Of a DNA stretch of 21,031 nucleotides, positions 1-8,553 are shown one piece after another. Both the position numbers and the translations under genes were made by a program. The stretch is taken from NCBI GenBank assembly GCA_947594085.1, contig CANQEB010000008.1, forward strand, positions 1-21,031, read 5' to 3'. The notes beneath the pieces are model-generated. The model did not search any database, was not told the origin of the DNA, and saw only the letters and a program-made list of their open reading frames with translations. The DNA is from an uncultured Lachnospiraceae bacterium (GTDB lineage Bacteria > Bacillota > Clostridia > Lachnospirales > Lachnospiraceae). Position 1 is the stretch's first letter, and every line of letters starts with the position of its first letter.

Positions 1-2786
1 GGGACGGGCACGAGCAGATTTGGGCGGGCGAGATTCCCACGCGCTTCAACCCGGTGGCAAGCTATGTGAAATATTTTACCGTTCCGCAGTCCATGAAGGT
101 CATGCCCCTCTTCATCTCGTTTCAGGGCGTGGAGAGCGGGATGGCCCTGTGGCTGAACGGACATTATGTCGGTTACAGCGAGGACAGCTTCACGCCGTCC
201 GACTTTGAACTGAGCGAGTATGTGCAGGACGGCGAAAACAAGCTGGCGGTGCAGGTGTTCAAATGGACCAGCAGCAGTTGGACGGAGGACCAGGACTTCT
301 TCCGATTTTCCGGGATCTTTCGCGACGTCTTTCTCTACACGCGCCCGCAGGTGCATATCGGCGACCTGAAGATCAAGACATTGCTTGACGACACTTACAC
401 GAAGGCAGAGCTTCTCATAGGAGCTGCGGGTTGCGGGAGCGGAACTGTCAGTGTGAAGCTTTCTGAGAGTAAGCTTTCGGAATATCAGTTGATGGATCTT
501 CAGGAGAAAGGGAACCAGCCTACAGACGGCGCGATTCTTCTGCAGGGAGAATTTGACTTCGTGGACGGAGCGGGTTCGCTGGCTGTACCGGTCTCGGACT
601 TTAAGCTTTGGAGCGCGGAGGAGCCGAACCTTTACGAGCTGCTGTTGACTGTGCGCGACGCTGAGGGCAACGTGACAGAGGCGATCTGCGAGGCGGTCGG
701 GTTCCGGCGTTTTGAGATGAAAGGGAATCTGATGTGCCTGAACGGAAAGCGCATCGTGTTCAAGGGCGTCAACCGCCACGAGTTCAGCTCGCGCGTCGGG
801 CGCGTACCGCAGAGCGAGGAAATCCTAACCGATGTGCTCACTATGAAGCGACACAACATCAACGCCATCCGCACCAGCCATTATCCGAACGATTCGCGTC
901 TCTATAAGCTCTGCGATCGCCTGGGAATCTATATGATTGACGAGAACAATATGGAGTCGCACGGCTCATGGGATCCGGTCGCGCGCGGCGCTGGGGAAAT
1001 AGATCTTGCCGTTCCCGGCGACCATCCGCAGTGGCTTGAAATAATGCTGGATCGCGTCAATTCCACCTACCAACGCGACAAGAATCATGCGGCGATCCTG
1101 ATCTGGTCCTGCGGAAATGAGTCTTTCGGCGGCTTGAACATCAAGCAGATGGCAGACAAGTTTCGTGAGCTGGATGATACCAGGCTGGTGCATTACGAGG
1201 GCGTGTACAACGATCGCCGCTACAACGAATCCAGTGATATGGAGAGCCAGATGTACCCGCCGGTGGCGAGGATCAAGGAATTCCTCGCCCAGGACCGCAG
1301 CAAGCCGTTTATCTGCTGTGAGTATACGCATGCTATGGGTAATTCCTGCGGCGGCATGCACAAATATACAGATTTGACCGATACAGAGCCGCTGTATCAG
1401 GGCGGATTTATCTGGGATTACGTGGATCAGTCGATCTACAAAAAGGACCGCTACGGTGTGGAGTTTCAGGCGTACGGCGGCGATTTCGGCGAGCGCCCGA
1501 CCGACTACAATTTCAGCGGAAACGGGATCGTGTACGGGGGCGACCGCAGCCCTTCGCCGAAGATGCAGGAAGTGAAATTTAACTACCAGAACATCAGCAT
1601 ACAGGTGGAAAAGGACAAGGCGCTGATCACCAACAAGAATCTCTTCGTCGGCACGGCAGACTTTGACTGCTACGTGACAGTGGCGCGGGATGGAAAGCTG
1701 ATCGAGCGCGCGACCCTTGCGACGGATGTGGCGCCGCTCTCGCAGCAGGAGTACAGGCTGCCGGTACAGGCGCAGACTCTTCCGGGCGAGTATGCGGTCA
1801 CGGTGTCCTTTGTCCTGAGAGAAGACTGTCTGTGGGCGAAGGCGGGACACGAGATTGCGTTTGGGCAGGGCGTGTATCGCATCGAGGGAAAACACGTTGT
1901 CGGGCAGAAGCCCCTTCAGGTGGTGAAGGGTTATCTGAATGTCGGTGTCCAGGGGGAGCAGTTTGAGGCGCTGTTTTCGTATGCGAGTGGCGGACTGGTC
2001 TCATACCGCTATGCAGGTACAGAGATGATCGAGTCGATCCCGAAGCCAAATTTCTGGCGGGCTCCGACCGATAACGACGCGGGAAATAAGATGCCCGCGC
2101 GTTACGCGCAGTGGAAGATCGCGAGCCTGTATTTGTCCCATCAGGATCCGGAGACGAATGCGTGGACGGAGCCGTTGATAACGGAGGAAAAGGATTCCGT
2201 CACCGTGACTTATCTTTATCATATGCCGACCAAGCCGGCGGCTTCCTGCTCGGTGGCTTACCGCGTGTACGGCGATGGCACGATAGAGACGACGCTGAGC
2301 TACGATCCCGTGCCAGAGCTGGGCGATATGCCGGAATTCGGCATGATGATGAAGCTGAGCGCTGATTACGATCAGCTCAGCTGGTATGGAATGGGGCCGG
2401 AGGAGACGTATGCGGATCGTTGCCGCGGGGCGAAGCTTGGCATTTATCACGCCGAAGTGAAGGGCGGCATGGCGCGCTACATGGTGCCCCAGGAGTGTGG
2501 AAACAAGACAGGTGTGCGCTGGGCGAAGGTCTGCGATGGGCGCGGGCGAGGCCTGCTCTTTGAGGGGGATGAGATGAATTTCTCGGCGCTCCCCTACACA
2601 CCTCACGAAATGGAGAATGCCCTGCATCCCTACGAGCTGCCGCAGGTTCACTACACGGTGATCCGCGTGTCAAAACAGCAGATGGGGATTGCCGGCGACG
2701 ACAGTTGGGGCGCTCGCCCGCATCCGGAGTATCTGATCGATGTCAGCAAAAAACTCGAGTTTACGTTCCGCTTCCGAGGAATATAA
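1..2786 (+). CDS. lacZ: Beta-galactosidase, glycoside hydrolase family 2 (5' end outside window)
   Basis: Hydrolyses terminal beta-galactosides such as lactose; expected in the cytoplasm, since no export signal is visible in the part present. The frame is open from base 3 (DGHEQIWAGEIPTRFNP...) and enters the window without a start, so roughly the first 100-130 residues of a LacZ are missing. Numbering from the GTG codon at 54, the order is sugar-binding jelly roll (to about 95), Ig-like domain (100-222), TIM barrel (about 223-500) and C-terminal beta-sandwich domains ending in the large 'small-chain' domain (about 640-910). The general acid/base Glu is in WSCGNES (codon 1119-1121) and the nucleophile Glu is in ICCEYTHAMGN (codon 1320-1322). 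KGVNRHEF and RTSHYPND are also typical. It is intact to the stop. I see no clear terminator after it, and a fresh promoter follows at 2833. Other GH2 enzymes are possible, but both catalytic blocks match LacZ. Confidence 0.95.
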   Translation, partial: DGHEQIWAGEIPTRFNPVASYVKYFTVPQSMKVMPLFISFQGVESGMALWLNGHYVGYSEDSFTPSDFELSEYVQDGENKLAVQVFKWTSSSWTEDQDFFRFSGIFRDVFLYTRPQVHIGDLKIKTLLDDTYTKAELLIGAAGCGSGTVSVKLSESKLSEYQLMDLQEKGNQPTDGAILLQGEFDFVDGAGSLAVPVSDFKLWSAEEPNLYELLLTVRDAEGNVTEAICEAVGFRRFEMKGNLMCLNGKRIVFKGVNRHEFSSRVGRVPQSEEILTDVLTMKRHNINAIRTSHYPNDSRLYKLCDRLGIYMIDENNMESHGSWDPVARGAGEIDLAVPGDHPQWLEIMLDRVNSTYQRDKNHAAILIWSCGNESFGGLNIKQMADKFRELDDTRLVHYEGVYNDRRYNESSDMESQMYPPVARIKEFLAQDRSKPFICCEYTHAMGNSCGGMHKYTDLTDTEPLYQGGFIWDYVDQSIYKKDRYGVEFQAYGGDFGERPTDYNFSGNGIVYGGDRSPSPKMQEVKFNYQNISIQVEKDKALITNKNLFVGTADFDCYVTVARDGKLIERATLATDVAPLSQQEYRLPVQAQTLPGEYAVTVSFVLREDCLWAKAGHEIAFGQGVYRIEGKHVVGQKPLQVVKGYLNVGVQGEQFEALFSYASGGLVSYRYAGTEMIESIPKPNFWRAPTDNDAGNKMPARYAQWKIASLYLSHQDPETNAWTEPLITEEKDSVTVTYLYHMPTKPAASCSVAYRVYGDGTIETTLSYDPVPELGDMPEFGMMMKLSADYDQLSWYGMGPEETYADRCRGAKLGIYHAEVKGGMARYMVPQECGNKTGVRWAKVCDGRGRGLLFEGDEMNFSALPYTPHEMENALHPYELPQVHYTVIRVSKQQMGIAGDDSWGARPHPEYLIDVSKKLEFTFRFRGI

Positions 2787-2832
2787 GACCGAAAATCCGG
2801 AAATACCCTATGGAAAACGGGCATCAGACGGG

Positions 2833-2861
2833 TTTACATATTTTTGCCGATATGCTATCTT
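2833..2861 (+). promoter_or_regulatory. SigA promoter of the YARHG gene
   Basis: TTTACA (2833-2838), a 17-bp spacer and TATCTT (2856-2861), preceded by TG for an extended -10. Transcription should start near 2868, giving a leader of about 35 nt. Confidence 0.6.
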
Positions 2862-2901
2862 ATAGACAATAAAGAATCTTTATGGAAAGAGGAAAATTCT
2901 T

Positions 2902-3963
2902 ATGGAGAAGCGTATATACAGAATGCGAAATGTAATTCTATTCATATTCTTTGCCGCATTGTTCTTGACTTGTCTTGGAGGAAGGATTGCTGCGCGGGCC
3001 GAGGGATCCGATCATCTGATCTTGCCGGATGCCGACACACGCTATTACACAGACGCGGATATTGCCGACATGTCGCTGCAGGTCATCAATTATGCGAAGA
3101 ATGAAATTTACGCGCGCCATGGGCGGATTTTCCTGTCTTCCGAGCTGAATGATTACTTCCGTTCGCAGCCGTGGTATTCCGGAACTGTAAGTCCGGACGA
3201 TTTTACGGACCGCGTATTCAATGAGTACGAGCGGGCGAATATTCTTCTTCTGAGCGATCGGGAGATGGCTCTTGGCACGAACGGTTATCTGTTGGATCAG
3301 CCGGGCTATAATTTTGACGCTGTCAATAACTATATTGCCTCACATTATGGGGAAGCTCAGGCGGAGACGTCTGCCGGAGCAAAAGCCCAGACGGAGGCGT
3401 CTGTCAAGTGGGATTCGGACGAGGCAAAGACCGCTCTGGAACAGTATCGCATGATTGTCAGCCAGGCATCTTCCTACCAATATGATTCCTCCGGTTATAC
3501 AACGCCATCTGGCAATTTTCAATACGCGCTGGTGCAGATGCGTACGGAGGACACCGTGCCGACGCTCCTTCTGGAGCAAGAAATGACGAACGGCATCTAC
3601 TATGTACTTTTGTTCCACTATGATCCGGAGACGGGGAGGATGATTCATCCTGCCGAGACCATGACGGAAGGGGTTGCATCGGCCGGCGGTTACAGGGGCG
3701 GCCTTGCCATGGAAGGCGATGGAAACGGCATTCGTACGACAGAGATTTCAAGTGGGACGGGACAGACCTATATCTGCCGGGTGACGTTGGAGAATGAATC
3801 TCTGAAAACGGAATCCCAGTGGTCCGGCAGAATGGACATGATTCCTGCCGATCTCGGTTTTGTGGAAATTGAATGGCATGACATCAGCGATACGACCGCT
3901 CTGGAAGGCGGAGCAGCAGAGGCTTCGCAGCCGGGAGCAGCAGATGTGAATATATACGACTGA
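2902..3963 (+). CDS. Secreted YARHG-domain protein
   Basis: 353 residues, function unknown. A short basic N-terminus and a hydrophobic stretch (about 10-27) form a signal peptide with likely cleavage after ARA (about residue 33). Residues 49-120 carry the YARHG domain: it starts YTDADI, has the namesake YARHG at 70-74, then F at 77 and a PWYSG block at 90-94. The domain is found in extracytoplasmic bacterial proteins and has no proven activity. Residues 125-353 have no family I recognise. There is an Ala/Glu-rich linker (about 150-170) and no membrane anchor. The start is the ATG at 2902, with AAAGAGG about 8 nt upstream; the ATG at residue 8 would shorten the signal peptide. It has its own promoter and converges on the next gene with a gap of only 20 bp and no convincing terminator. 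It likely belongs to the set of exported proteins that follows. Confidence 0.85.
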   Translation: MEKRIYRMRNVILFIFFAALFLTCLGGRIAARAEGSDHLILPDADTRYYTDADIADMSLQVINYAKNEIYARHGRIFLSSELNDYFRSQPWYSGTVSPDDFTDRVFNEYERANILLLSDREMALGTNGYLLDQPGYNFDAVNNYIASHYGEAQAETSAGAKAQTEASVKWDSDEAKTALEQYRMIVSQASSYQYDSSGYTTPSGNFQYALVQMRTEDTVPTLLLEQEMTNGIYYVLLFHYDPETGRMIHPAETMTEGVASAGGYRGGLAMEGDGNGIRTTEISSGTGQTYICRVTLENESLKTESQWSGRMDMIPADLGFVEIEWHDISDTTALEGGAAEASQPGAADVNIYD

Positions 3964-3983
3964 GGGCAAGTTGGTTTTGGAGA

Positions 3984-5342
3984 TTATTTCAACCTTTTCT
4001 TTTTCTTGGTGCGAACGCCTGATTTGTTGAAATAGTACTTGTATTTTCCGATTTTCACCCACTTGTTTTTCTGCATCACACTAGACTTGTTAAAGTAATA
4101 ATATTTGCCTTTTACTTTCACTTGTCCCTTTTGCATGACGCCTTTTTTGTTAAAATAGTATTTCTTATTTTTGATGATCTTGAATTTATTCCTGACCGGC
4201 TTGCCTTTAGAGTAGTAATACTTTTTGCCACTCTTCTTGAGCCAGCCGGTATATTTTACGCCGTTTTTGTAGTAATACGTCACTCCGCCGATCGACACAT
4301 TGCCCGTGACCCTTTTTCTGTTTTTTACGTACACTTCCTTGCCCCCGACGATGGCAGGCCCCTGGTAGTCTTTCGGCAAATCATTCAGGCTGCTTACGGC
4401 AGGCTTTTGAACCGTGTCGGAGGACGCCCCTTTCACGGTGACATCGTAGGTGACCGTCTGTCCGTGCAGAGTTGCCGTAAACGTGGTATGTCCTTCTTTC
4501 AAGCCAGTCACTTTAATTCCATTTTCCGATATGGACAAAGATGCTATCGTCGGGTCTTTGATTTTGTAAGTAGCTTGTCTGCTATCGAGCTGGACATTAT
4601 TAGTGTCGGATGTACGTTGGAATATTGTGGTTTTAAGAGTTTCATTTCCACTTAACTCAAGTTTATCACCTGCACGGCCTGCAAGCACTTCAACGCCGCC
4701 GCCATTAGAAAGTTTGAAATTTGAGGGCAAGGTTCTTATGGTTCTGACTTCAGTCTCAACGGTGCTCTTAAAACTGCCCTGATTAACGTTATCCGAGCCA
4801 AGCAAGATTACAGGATATATTCTTCCATAACCGTTGTATTTTTCTTGATACAACCCGATTCCTATACTTTTGTAGAAATCGTCTGTAAGAATATATGAGT
4901 AATAACTCTTATACATTTTGCTCAGAATGTCTTTACAACCTTCGTCACTACCAGATGTGGTTACAGTATTTGTCTTCATTGGACATTCCTCGACATATTT
5001 TGTATATAAAGAATCGTCCACCGAACTGCCGTCTGGTCTTATAAACGAAGTTTCCATACTCGGATAAAACAACATTTCTGCGGACATTTGTGTCGCCCAT
5101 TCCTGTAAATCTGCATCCAGCGTCAATGCAGGGATACCGTTTTTCTTACGGAGACTATTTATCTCTTCAATCATCAGTTTTGCAGCTCCATAGCGGGCTT
5201 TCCCTACTATTTTAACATTTATAGTTGAAGCAGCATGGGCATCTGCCGCGCCGATCCTTGTGCCGAAGGCGAGCAAAAGAGCTAGCGTTGCCAAAGACAC
5301 ACCCCTCAAAAATGTTCTTACGAATTCTTTTCCGTTTAACAT
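3984..5342 (-). CDS. Secreted CAP-like protein with Ig-like domain and basic aromatic (cell-wall-binding type) repeats
   Basis: 452 residues. Signal peptide 1-38, probably cut after AHA. Residues 50-190 align in layout with CAP/SCP domains: an early helix INSLRKKNGIPAL, an RPDGSS turn at 102-107, and a closing YKSIGIG...YPVILLG strand region. The usual cavity residues seem lost: Phe-Ile stands before RPDG where His-Thr is typical, and the GHR motif is absent. Residues 260-304 resemble a bacterial Ig-like (Big2) domain, ending VTVKG. From about 355 to 452 there are about five units of 20 residues of the form KKYYFNKxGV, lysine-rich, like choline/cell-wall binding repeats that hold a protein to the envelope. 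The start is the ATG at 5342 with AGAGGG 9 nt upstream; the TTG at 5351 abuts that ribosome site, so I rejected it. Divergent from the LRR gene at 5643. Confidence 0.8.
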   Translation of the reverse strand: MLNGKEFVRTFLRGVSLATLALLLAFGTRIGAADAHAASTINVKIVGKARYGAAKLMIEEINSLRKKNGIPALTLDADLQEWATQMSAEMLFYPSMETSFIRPDGSSVDDSLYTKYVEECPMKTNTVTTSGSDEGCKDILSKMYKSYYSYILTDDFYKSIGIGLYQEKYNGYGRIYPVILLGSDNVNQGSFKSTVETEVRTIRTLPSNFKLSNGGGVEVLAGRAGDKLELSGNETLKTTIFQRTSDTNNVQLDSRQATYKIKDPTIASLSISENGIKVTGLKEGHTTFTATLHGQTVTYDVTVKGASSDTVQKPAVSSLNDLPKDYQGPAIVGGKEVYVKNRKRVTGNVSIGGVTYYYKNGVKYTGWLKKSGKKYYYSKGKPVRNKFKIIKNKKYYFNKKGVMQKGQVKVKGKYYYFNKSSVMQKNKWVKIGKYKYYFNKSGVRTKKKKRLK

Positions 5343-5409
5343 AATAATCAACCCTCTTTTTGAAATTCTTTGCGGGGTGGCTTGTGTGAATCCTGTCTCC
5401 CCGAAATAG

Positions 5410-5439
5410 ATTATACGCCCGAATTGCCTGGGTAGTCAA
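5410..5439 (-). promoter_or_regulatory. SigA promoter of the CAP-like gene (minus strand)
   Basis: Read on the minus strand: TTGACT (5439-5434), an 18-bp spacer and TATAAT (5415-5410). The start should be near 5403, with a leader of about 60 nt. Confidence 0.7.
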
Positions 5440-5457
5440 TCGGGAGCGCTGGAATGT

Positions 5458-5508
5458 CTGCAAATCCTCAAACTGCAAATTGACTGCCATAAGTTTTGGG
5501 AGTATTAT
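5458..5508 (+). promoter_or_regulatory. SigA promoter of the LRR gene with upstream direct repeat
   Basis: TTGACT (5480-5485), a 17-bp spacer and TATTAT (5503-5508); TATAAT at 5506-5511 is a slightly longer-spaced alternative. Just upstream, the octamer CTGCAAAT occurs at 5458-5465 and again at 5473-5480, 15 bp apart, between the two divergent -35 boxes. The start should be near 5515, giving a leader of over 120 nt. Confidence 0.55.
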
Positions 5509-5642
5509 AATATATAGCATCAAACAGCTACTAAAAATAATAGAAGAAGAATACGGAATTATTTTTCTGCTGATGTTGTAAGGCTGCGTTTGATGGCAGG
5601 AATAGGACAGCAATAGTATTGAGATCGAAGAGAGGGAATGTT

Positions 5643-8156
5643 ATGGGTAAATTAAAAGCAAAAATGATGGTGTTGTTTGTTTGTATGTGCATATTATTGC
5701 CGGCAATGCGGGCTTATTGCGCGGAGGCAGGTGGGACCCTTACGCCCTCCGCATCGGATAACCTCGGGATTGGCCTTCGGCGTAACTCAGAGCTGGTTCC
5801 GTTAAGCGACGGTTATATGAGGGTATTTTATAATGGAACCATTGTAGGCGTAGAATATTACGACGATGAATTTAACATACAGAACAGGAAGAATATTTCT
5901 ATGGAGCTTCCGATCTGGGGTGGATTTTATGCCGGGACGGATGCGTATTACCTGATCGAGGGTCAGAATAATACGGATGAATCAAATGAGGCTGAGGTGA
6001 TAAGAGTAATCAAATACGATACGGGATGGAACCGGATGGGTGCTACTTCAGTGAAAAGTGACCCTGTTATGTTTGGAGGGCAGGTGCGATATCCGTTTGA
6101 CTACGGTTGTGTGGAAGTGACGGAGTCCAATGGCAAGCTCTATATTGTGACAGGACATGAAGGCTATGTTGATGATGCTTACGGGCAGGGGCATCAGGGA
6201 TTCCTGATGATTACAATAGACGAGAGCACTATGTCTGGCGGGATAACAGGTGCAGATCTCTGGCATTCTTTCGCTCAGTATATTGTTTCCAGGGATTCGG
6301 AATTGTATGTTCTGGAGCAGAGCGAAGGTTCACGGTATACTGCACTTTCCAGATATAATACGGAAACTATGCAGAGGGAGACCATTCCGGTCTTCAAATA
6401 CGGGGGCAGCAGGGACTCCGCATGGGCGATACCGTGTTATGCGAGTGTCGATGGCATGGCTATGTCGACCAACAATATTCTCTGCGTGGGAACATCCATC
6501 GATCAGTCCAAGTATGACAGTGTTACTGGAGACACACCGCATAATATATATCTGACAGTCACACCTATGTCAGATTTTGCGGAGGCCTCGACGAAAGTAA
6601 AATGGCTGACAGCTTACACCGGTGGTGGGAAGAGCTTTCTGGGAGTTAAGATAACCCGTGTGAATGATAATCGCTTCATGATATCCTGGGAAGAATATGG
6701 AGATGAGAAGGAAGGCTCTACGGACGACAGTTTGTCTACAAGCACGCTTCATTATGTGTTCATTGACGGGAACGGAGATGTGGTTAGCCAGGAATTCACC
6801 GGGGCGATGCCTATCTCGGATTGTCAGCCGGTTATCAAGGGAGGAAAGGCTGTATACTATGCTTCAAACGATAACATGGTTGATTTTTACTCATTGAATA
6901 CGGATACCGGAGAGATTGGGAAAAAGGCATACCGTGTTGCCGGCGAGAATGCCACATGGAACCTGTACAACGGTGTGCTTACGATATCTGGAACAGGAGC
7001 ATTGGCTATCAATTCAGAAGGAAAACATAGGAGTCCGGTGTCATCCGCTTCAAGCTGGCTTTCGTATTCAGGAAGCGATAATGCGTGGAAAAGCATAAGA
7101 AAATATGTAAAAAAGATTGTGGTAGAGGAGGGTATCACAAGCATTCCGGATTCGGCGTTTACTTATTTTGATAATCTCGAAGAAGTAGAACTGAAAGAGG
7201 GATTATTGTCTATTGGCAGCAAGGCATTTTATGAATGTGGGCACCTGGATAAGATTACAATTCCATCCAGTGTGAGGGAAATAGGTGAGGATTTTCTGTG
7301 GACGGGTTATATATGGATGAGCGGAGGACATGTGGTCGATGCAACAATCTATGCGCCATACAATTCCTACGCGGTGACATATGCGAAGACAAACGGAATA
7401 GCGTACAAGATGGATCTGGCAGGAGCTGTGGTAAGCGGGTTGAAGCGGGAGTACGAATATACCGGGAAAAAATTGAAGCCGGAAATAACCGTAACGCTGG
7501 GAGATACGGTGTTGAAAGCCGAAGAAGACTATGAGTTGATATACAAGAATAATACTGAGATTGGCACTGCATCACTGGAGATCAGCGGTACCGGTGCTTA
7601 TTTCGGAACTATAAGCAAGACGTTCAACATTATTGCTCCCAAGAAGGAAGAAGGGGCTTTGTCGGGCTGGGTTTCCAATCAGAAAATCCCAGCAAAGGGG
7701 AAACCGGTTAATGTAGGGACTGTATTCAAGGAAAAGAAAACTGGAATCCAGTACAAGGTAACTAAAAAGGGAAAATCAGGAAAGGCCACCGTAGAGTATA
7801 AAAAGAGCCCGAAAAATGCTTCTAGTGTGTCGATTCCTGCCACTGTCAGAATCAACGGAATTACGTACAAAGTTACATCGATTGGAACCAGGGCTTTTGC
7901 GGGCAATACGAAGCTTCGAAAAATAACGATTGGGAAGAATATTATCTCTATAGGGAAGCAGGCATTTTATAACTGTAAGAATCTGAGGTCTATAGTCATA
8001 AAGACAAGCACTATCAAACCGGCTAAAGTTGGTGCAAAAGCTTTCAAGGGTATATATAAGAAAGCCGTGATAAAAGTTCCGGCTAAAAAACTGAAAGCTT
8101 ATAAGACAATGCTCAGGAAAAAAGGTATCGGCTCTAAAGTGAAGGTACGGAAATAG
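5643..8156 (+). CDS. Secreted leucine-rich repeat (BspA-type) surface protein
   Basis: 837 residues with a signal peptide (about 1-27, ending AYCA). Residues 40-430 are rich in beta-strands and aromatic residues and look like a beta-propeller, which is an inference from pattern only. WNLYNGVLTISGTGAL (about 438) is the usual lead into BspA-like LRR_5 repeats (about 489-570; IPDSAF, IGSKAFYEC). A YTG repeat follows at about 604-667 (YTGKKLKPEITV...GTGAYFGTISKTF). A second LRR block at 735-837 closes with a basic tail that matches the end of the protein at 11029-14145. Such proteins are exported and thought to act in adhesion or binding. There is no LPXTG anchor or membrane helix at the C-terminus. 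The start is ATG 5643 with GAGGG 6 nt upstream; the TTG at 5619 precedes that site and is rejected. No clear terminator follows. Confidence 0.85.
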   Translation: MGKLKAKMMVLFVCMCILLPAMRAYCAEAGGTLTPSASDNLGIGLRRNSELVPLSDGYMRVFYNGTIVGVEYYDDEFNIQNRKNISMELPIWGGFYAGTDAYYLIEGQNNTDESNEAEVIRVIKYDTGWNRMGATSVKSDPVMFGGQVRYPFDYGCVEVTESNGKLYIVTGHEGYVDDAYGQGHQGFLMITIDESTMSGGITGADLWHSFAQYIVSRDSELYVLEQSEGSRYTALSRYNTETMQRETIPVFKYGGSRDSAWAIPCYASVDGMAMSTNNILCVGTSIDQSKYDSVTGDTPHNIYLTVTPMSDFAEASTKVKWLTAYTGGGKSFLGVKITRVNDNRFMISWEEYGDEKEGSTDDSLSTSTLHYVFIDGNGDVVSQEFTGAMPISDCQPVIKGGKAVYYASNDNMVDFYSLNTDTGEIGKKAYRVAGENATWNLYNGVLTISGTGALAINSEGKHRSPVSSASSWLSYSGSDNAWKSIRKYVKKIVVEEGITSIPDSAFTYFDNLEEVELKEGLLSIGSKAFYECGHLDKITIPSSVREIGEDFLWTGYIWMSGGHVVDATIYAPYNSYAVTYAKTNGIAYKMDLAGAVVSGLKREYEYTGKKLKPEITVTLGDTVLKAEEDYELIYKNNTEIGTASLEISGTGAYFGTISKTFNIIAPKKEEGALSGWVSNQKIPAKGKPVNVGTVFKEKKTGIQYKVTKKGKSGKATVEYKKSPKNASSVSIPATVRINGITYKVTSIGTRAFAGNTKLRKITIGKNIISIGKQAFYNCKNLRSIVIKTSTIKPAKVGAKAFKGIYKKAVIKVPAKKLKAYKTMLRKKGIGSKVKVRK

Positions 8157-8205
8157 TCTGATTGGTTCTTTGACTGCCGGGCAATCAAAAGCGAAGATTT
8201 CAGGG

Positions 8206-8247
8206 AAGGAGGATCCTGTACATATGACCGCAGGCTCCGGCCGCTGA
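8206..8247 (+). other. Strong ribosome binding site before a 7-codon frame
   Basis: A perfect AAGGAGG (8206-8212) is followed 11 nt later by ATG (8224) and the frame MTAGSGR then TGA. It could be a leader peptide or the surviving start of a deleted gene. The stretch 8157-8428 holds no other convincing gene. Confidence 0.25.
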
Positions 8248-8296
8248 TAAAATTTTGAGAAGTTGTTGTGTTTCGATTGATTTGGGATTTAAAGCT

Positions 8297-8431
8297 ATGA
8301 TCAAGGTGGTTCGCCTCTCAGCACTGGGCGAAGAATTCCTTGGCAGGACACTGTCTGGGGAAGTAGTGGATGCGATTAACGAATTAGGGTGGCTGGTTGT
8401 TTATCTGATGATGCAAACTGAGATTATATGA
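8297..8431 (+). other. Possible small open frame, 44 codons
   Basis: The frame begins MIKVVRLSALGEEF and ends MMQTEII. It is hydrophobic in its last third (LGWLVVYLMM). The ribosome site before it is weak, and the frame is also open upstream without a start to about 8227, so it may be the remnant of a longer gene. Its TGA is formed at the first base of the 62-bp duplication. I recognise no family. Confidence 0.2.
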
Positions 8432-8553
8432 TTATTTCAATTGCAAGAAATTCTGCAGGCGTCATAATAGCCGGTTTTTCTACACCAGATTGATTATTTC
8501 AATTGCAAGAAATTCTGCAGGCGTCATAATAGCCGGTTTTTCTACACCAGATT
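8429..8553. repeat. Exact 62-bp tandem duplication at the 3' end of the PIN gene
   Basis: Bases 8429-8490 and 8491-8552 are identical, and the match runs one base further at 8553. The unit encodes, on the minus strand, the last 20 or so residues of the PIN toxin. Because 62 is not a multiple of three, the toxin frame leaves the copy nearer the gene body, enters the second copy out of phase and stops there. Confidence 0.97.

Noticed and set aside
966..1895. 309-codon open frame on the minus strand inside lacZ
   Set aside because: It is antisense to a frame with both LacZ catalytic motifs; composition (Arg/His/Val-rich, no known domain) fits a shadow of GC-rich coding sequence.
4122..4655. 177-codon plus-strand frame opposite the CAP-like gene
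   Set aside because: The minus strand has a signal peptide, promoter and domain order. The plus frame has no ribosome site and is the mirror of the lysine/tyrosine repeats.
8171..8188. Imperfect hairpin TTGACTGC / GCAATCAA after the LRR gene as terminator
   Set aside because: It has a mismatch in a short stem and no T run follows on the plus strand.
8429..8553. Short CRISPR-like or IS-flank repeat
   Set aside because: There are only two adjacent copies, with no spacers, and they are part of the toxin coding sequence; this is a simple tandem duplication.
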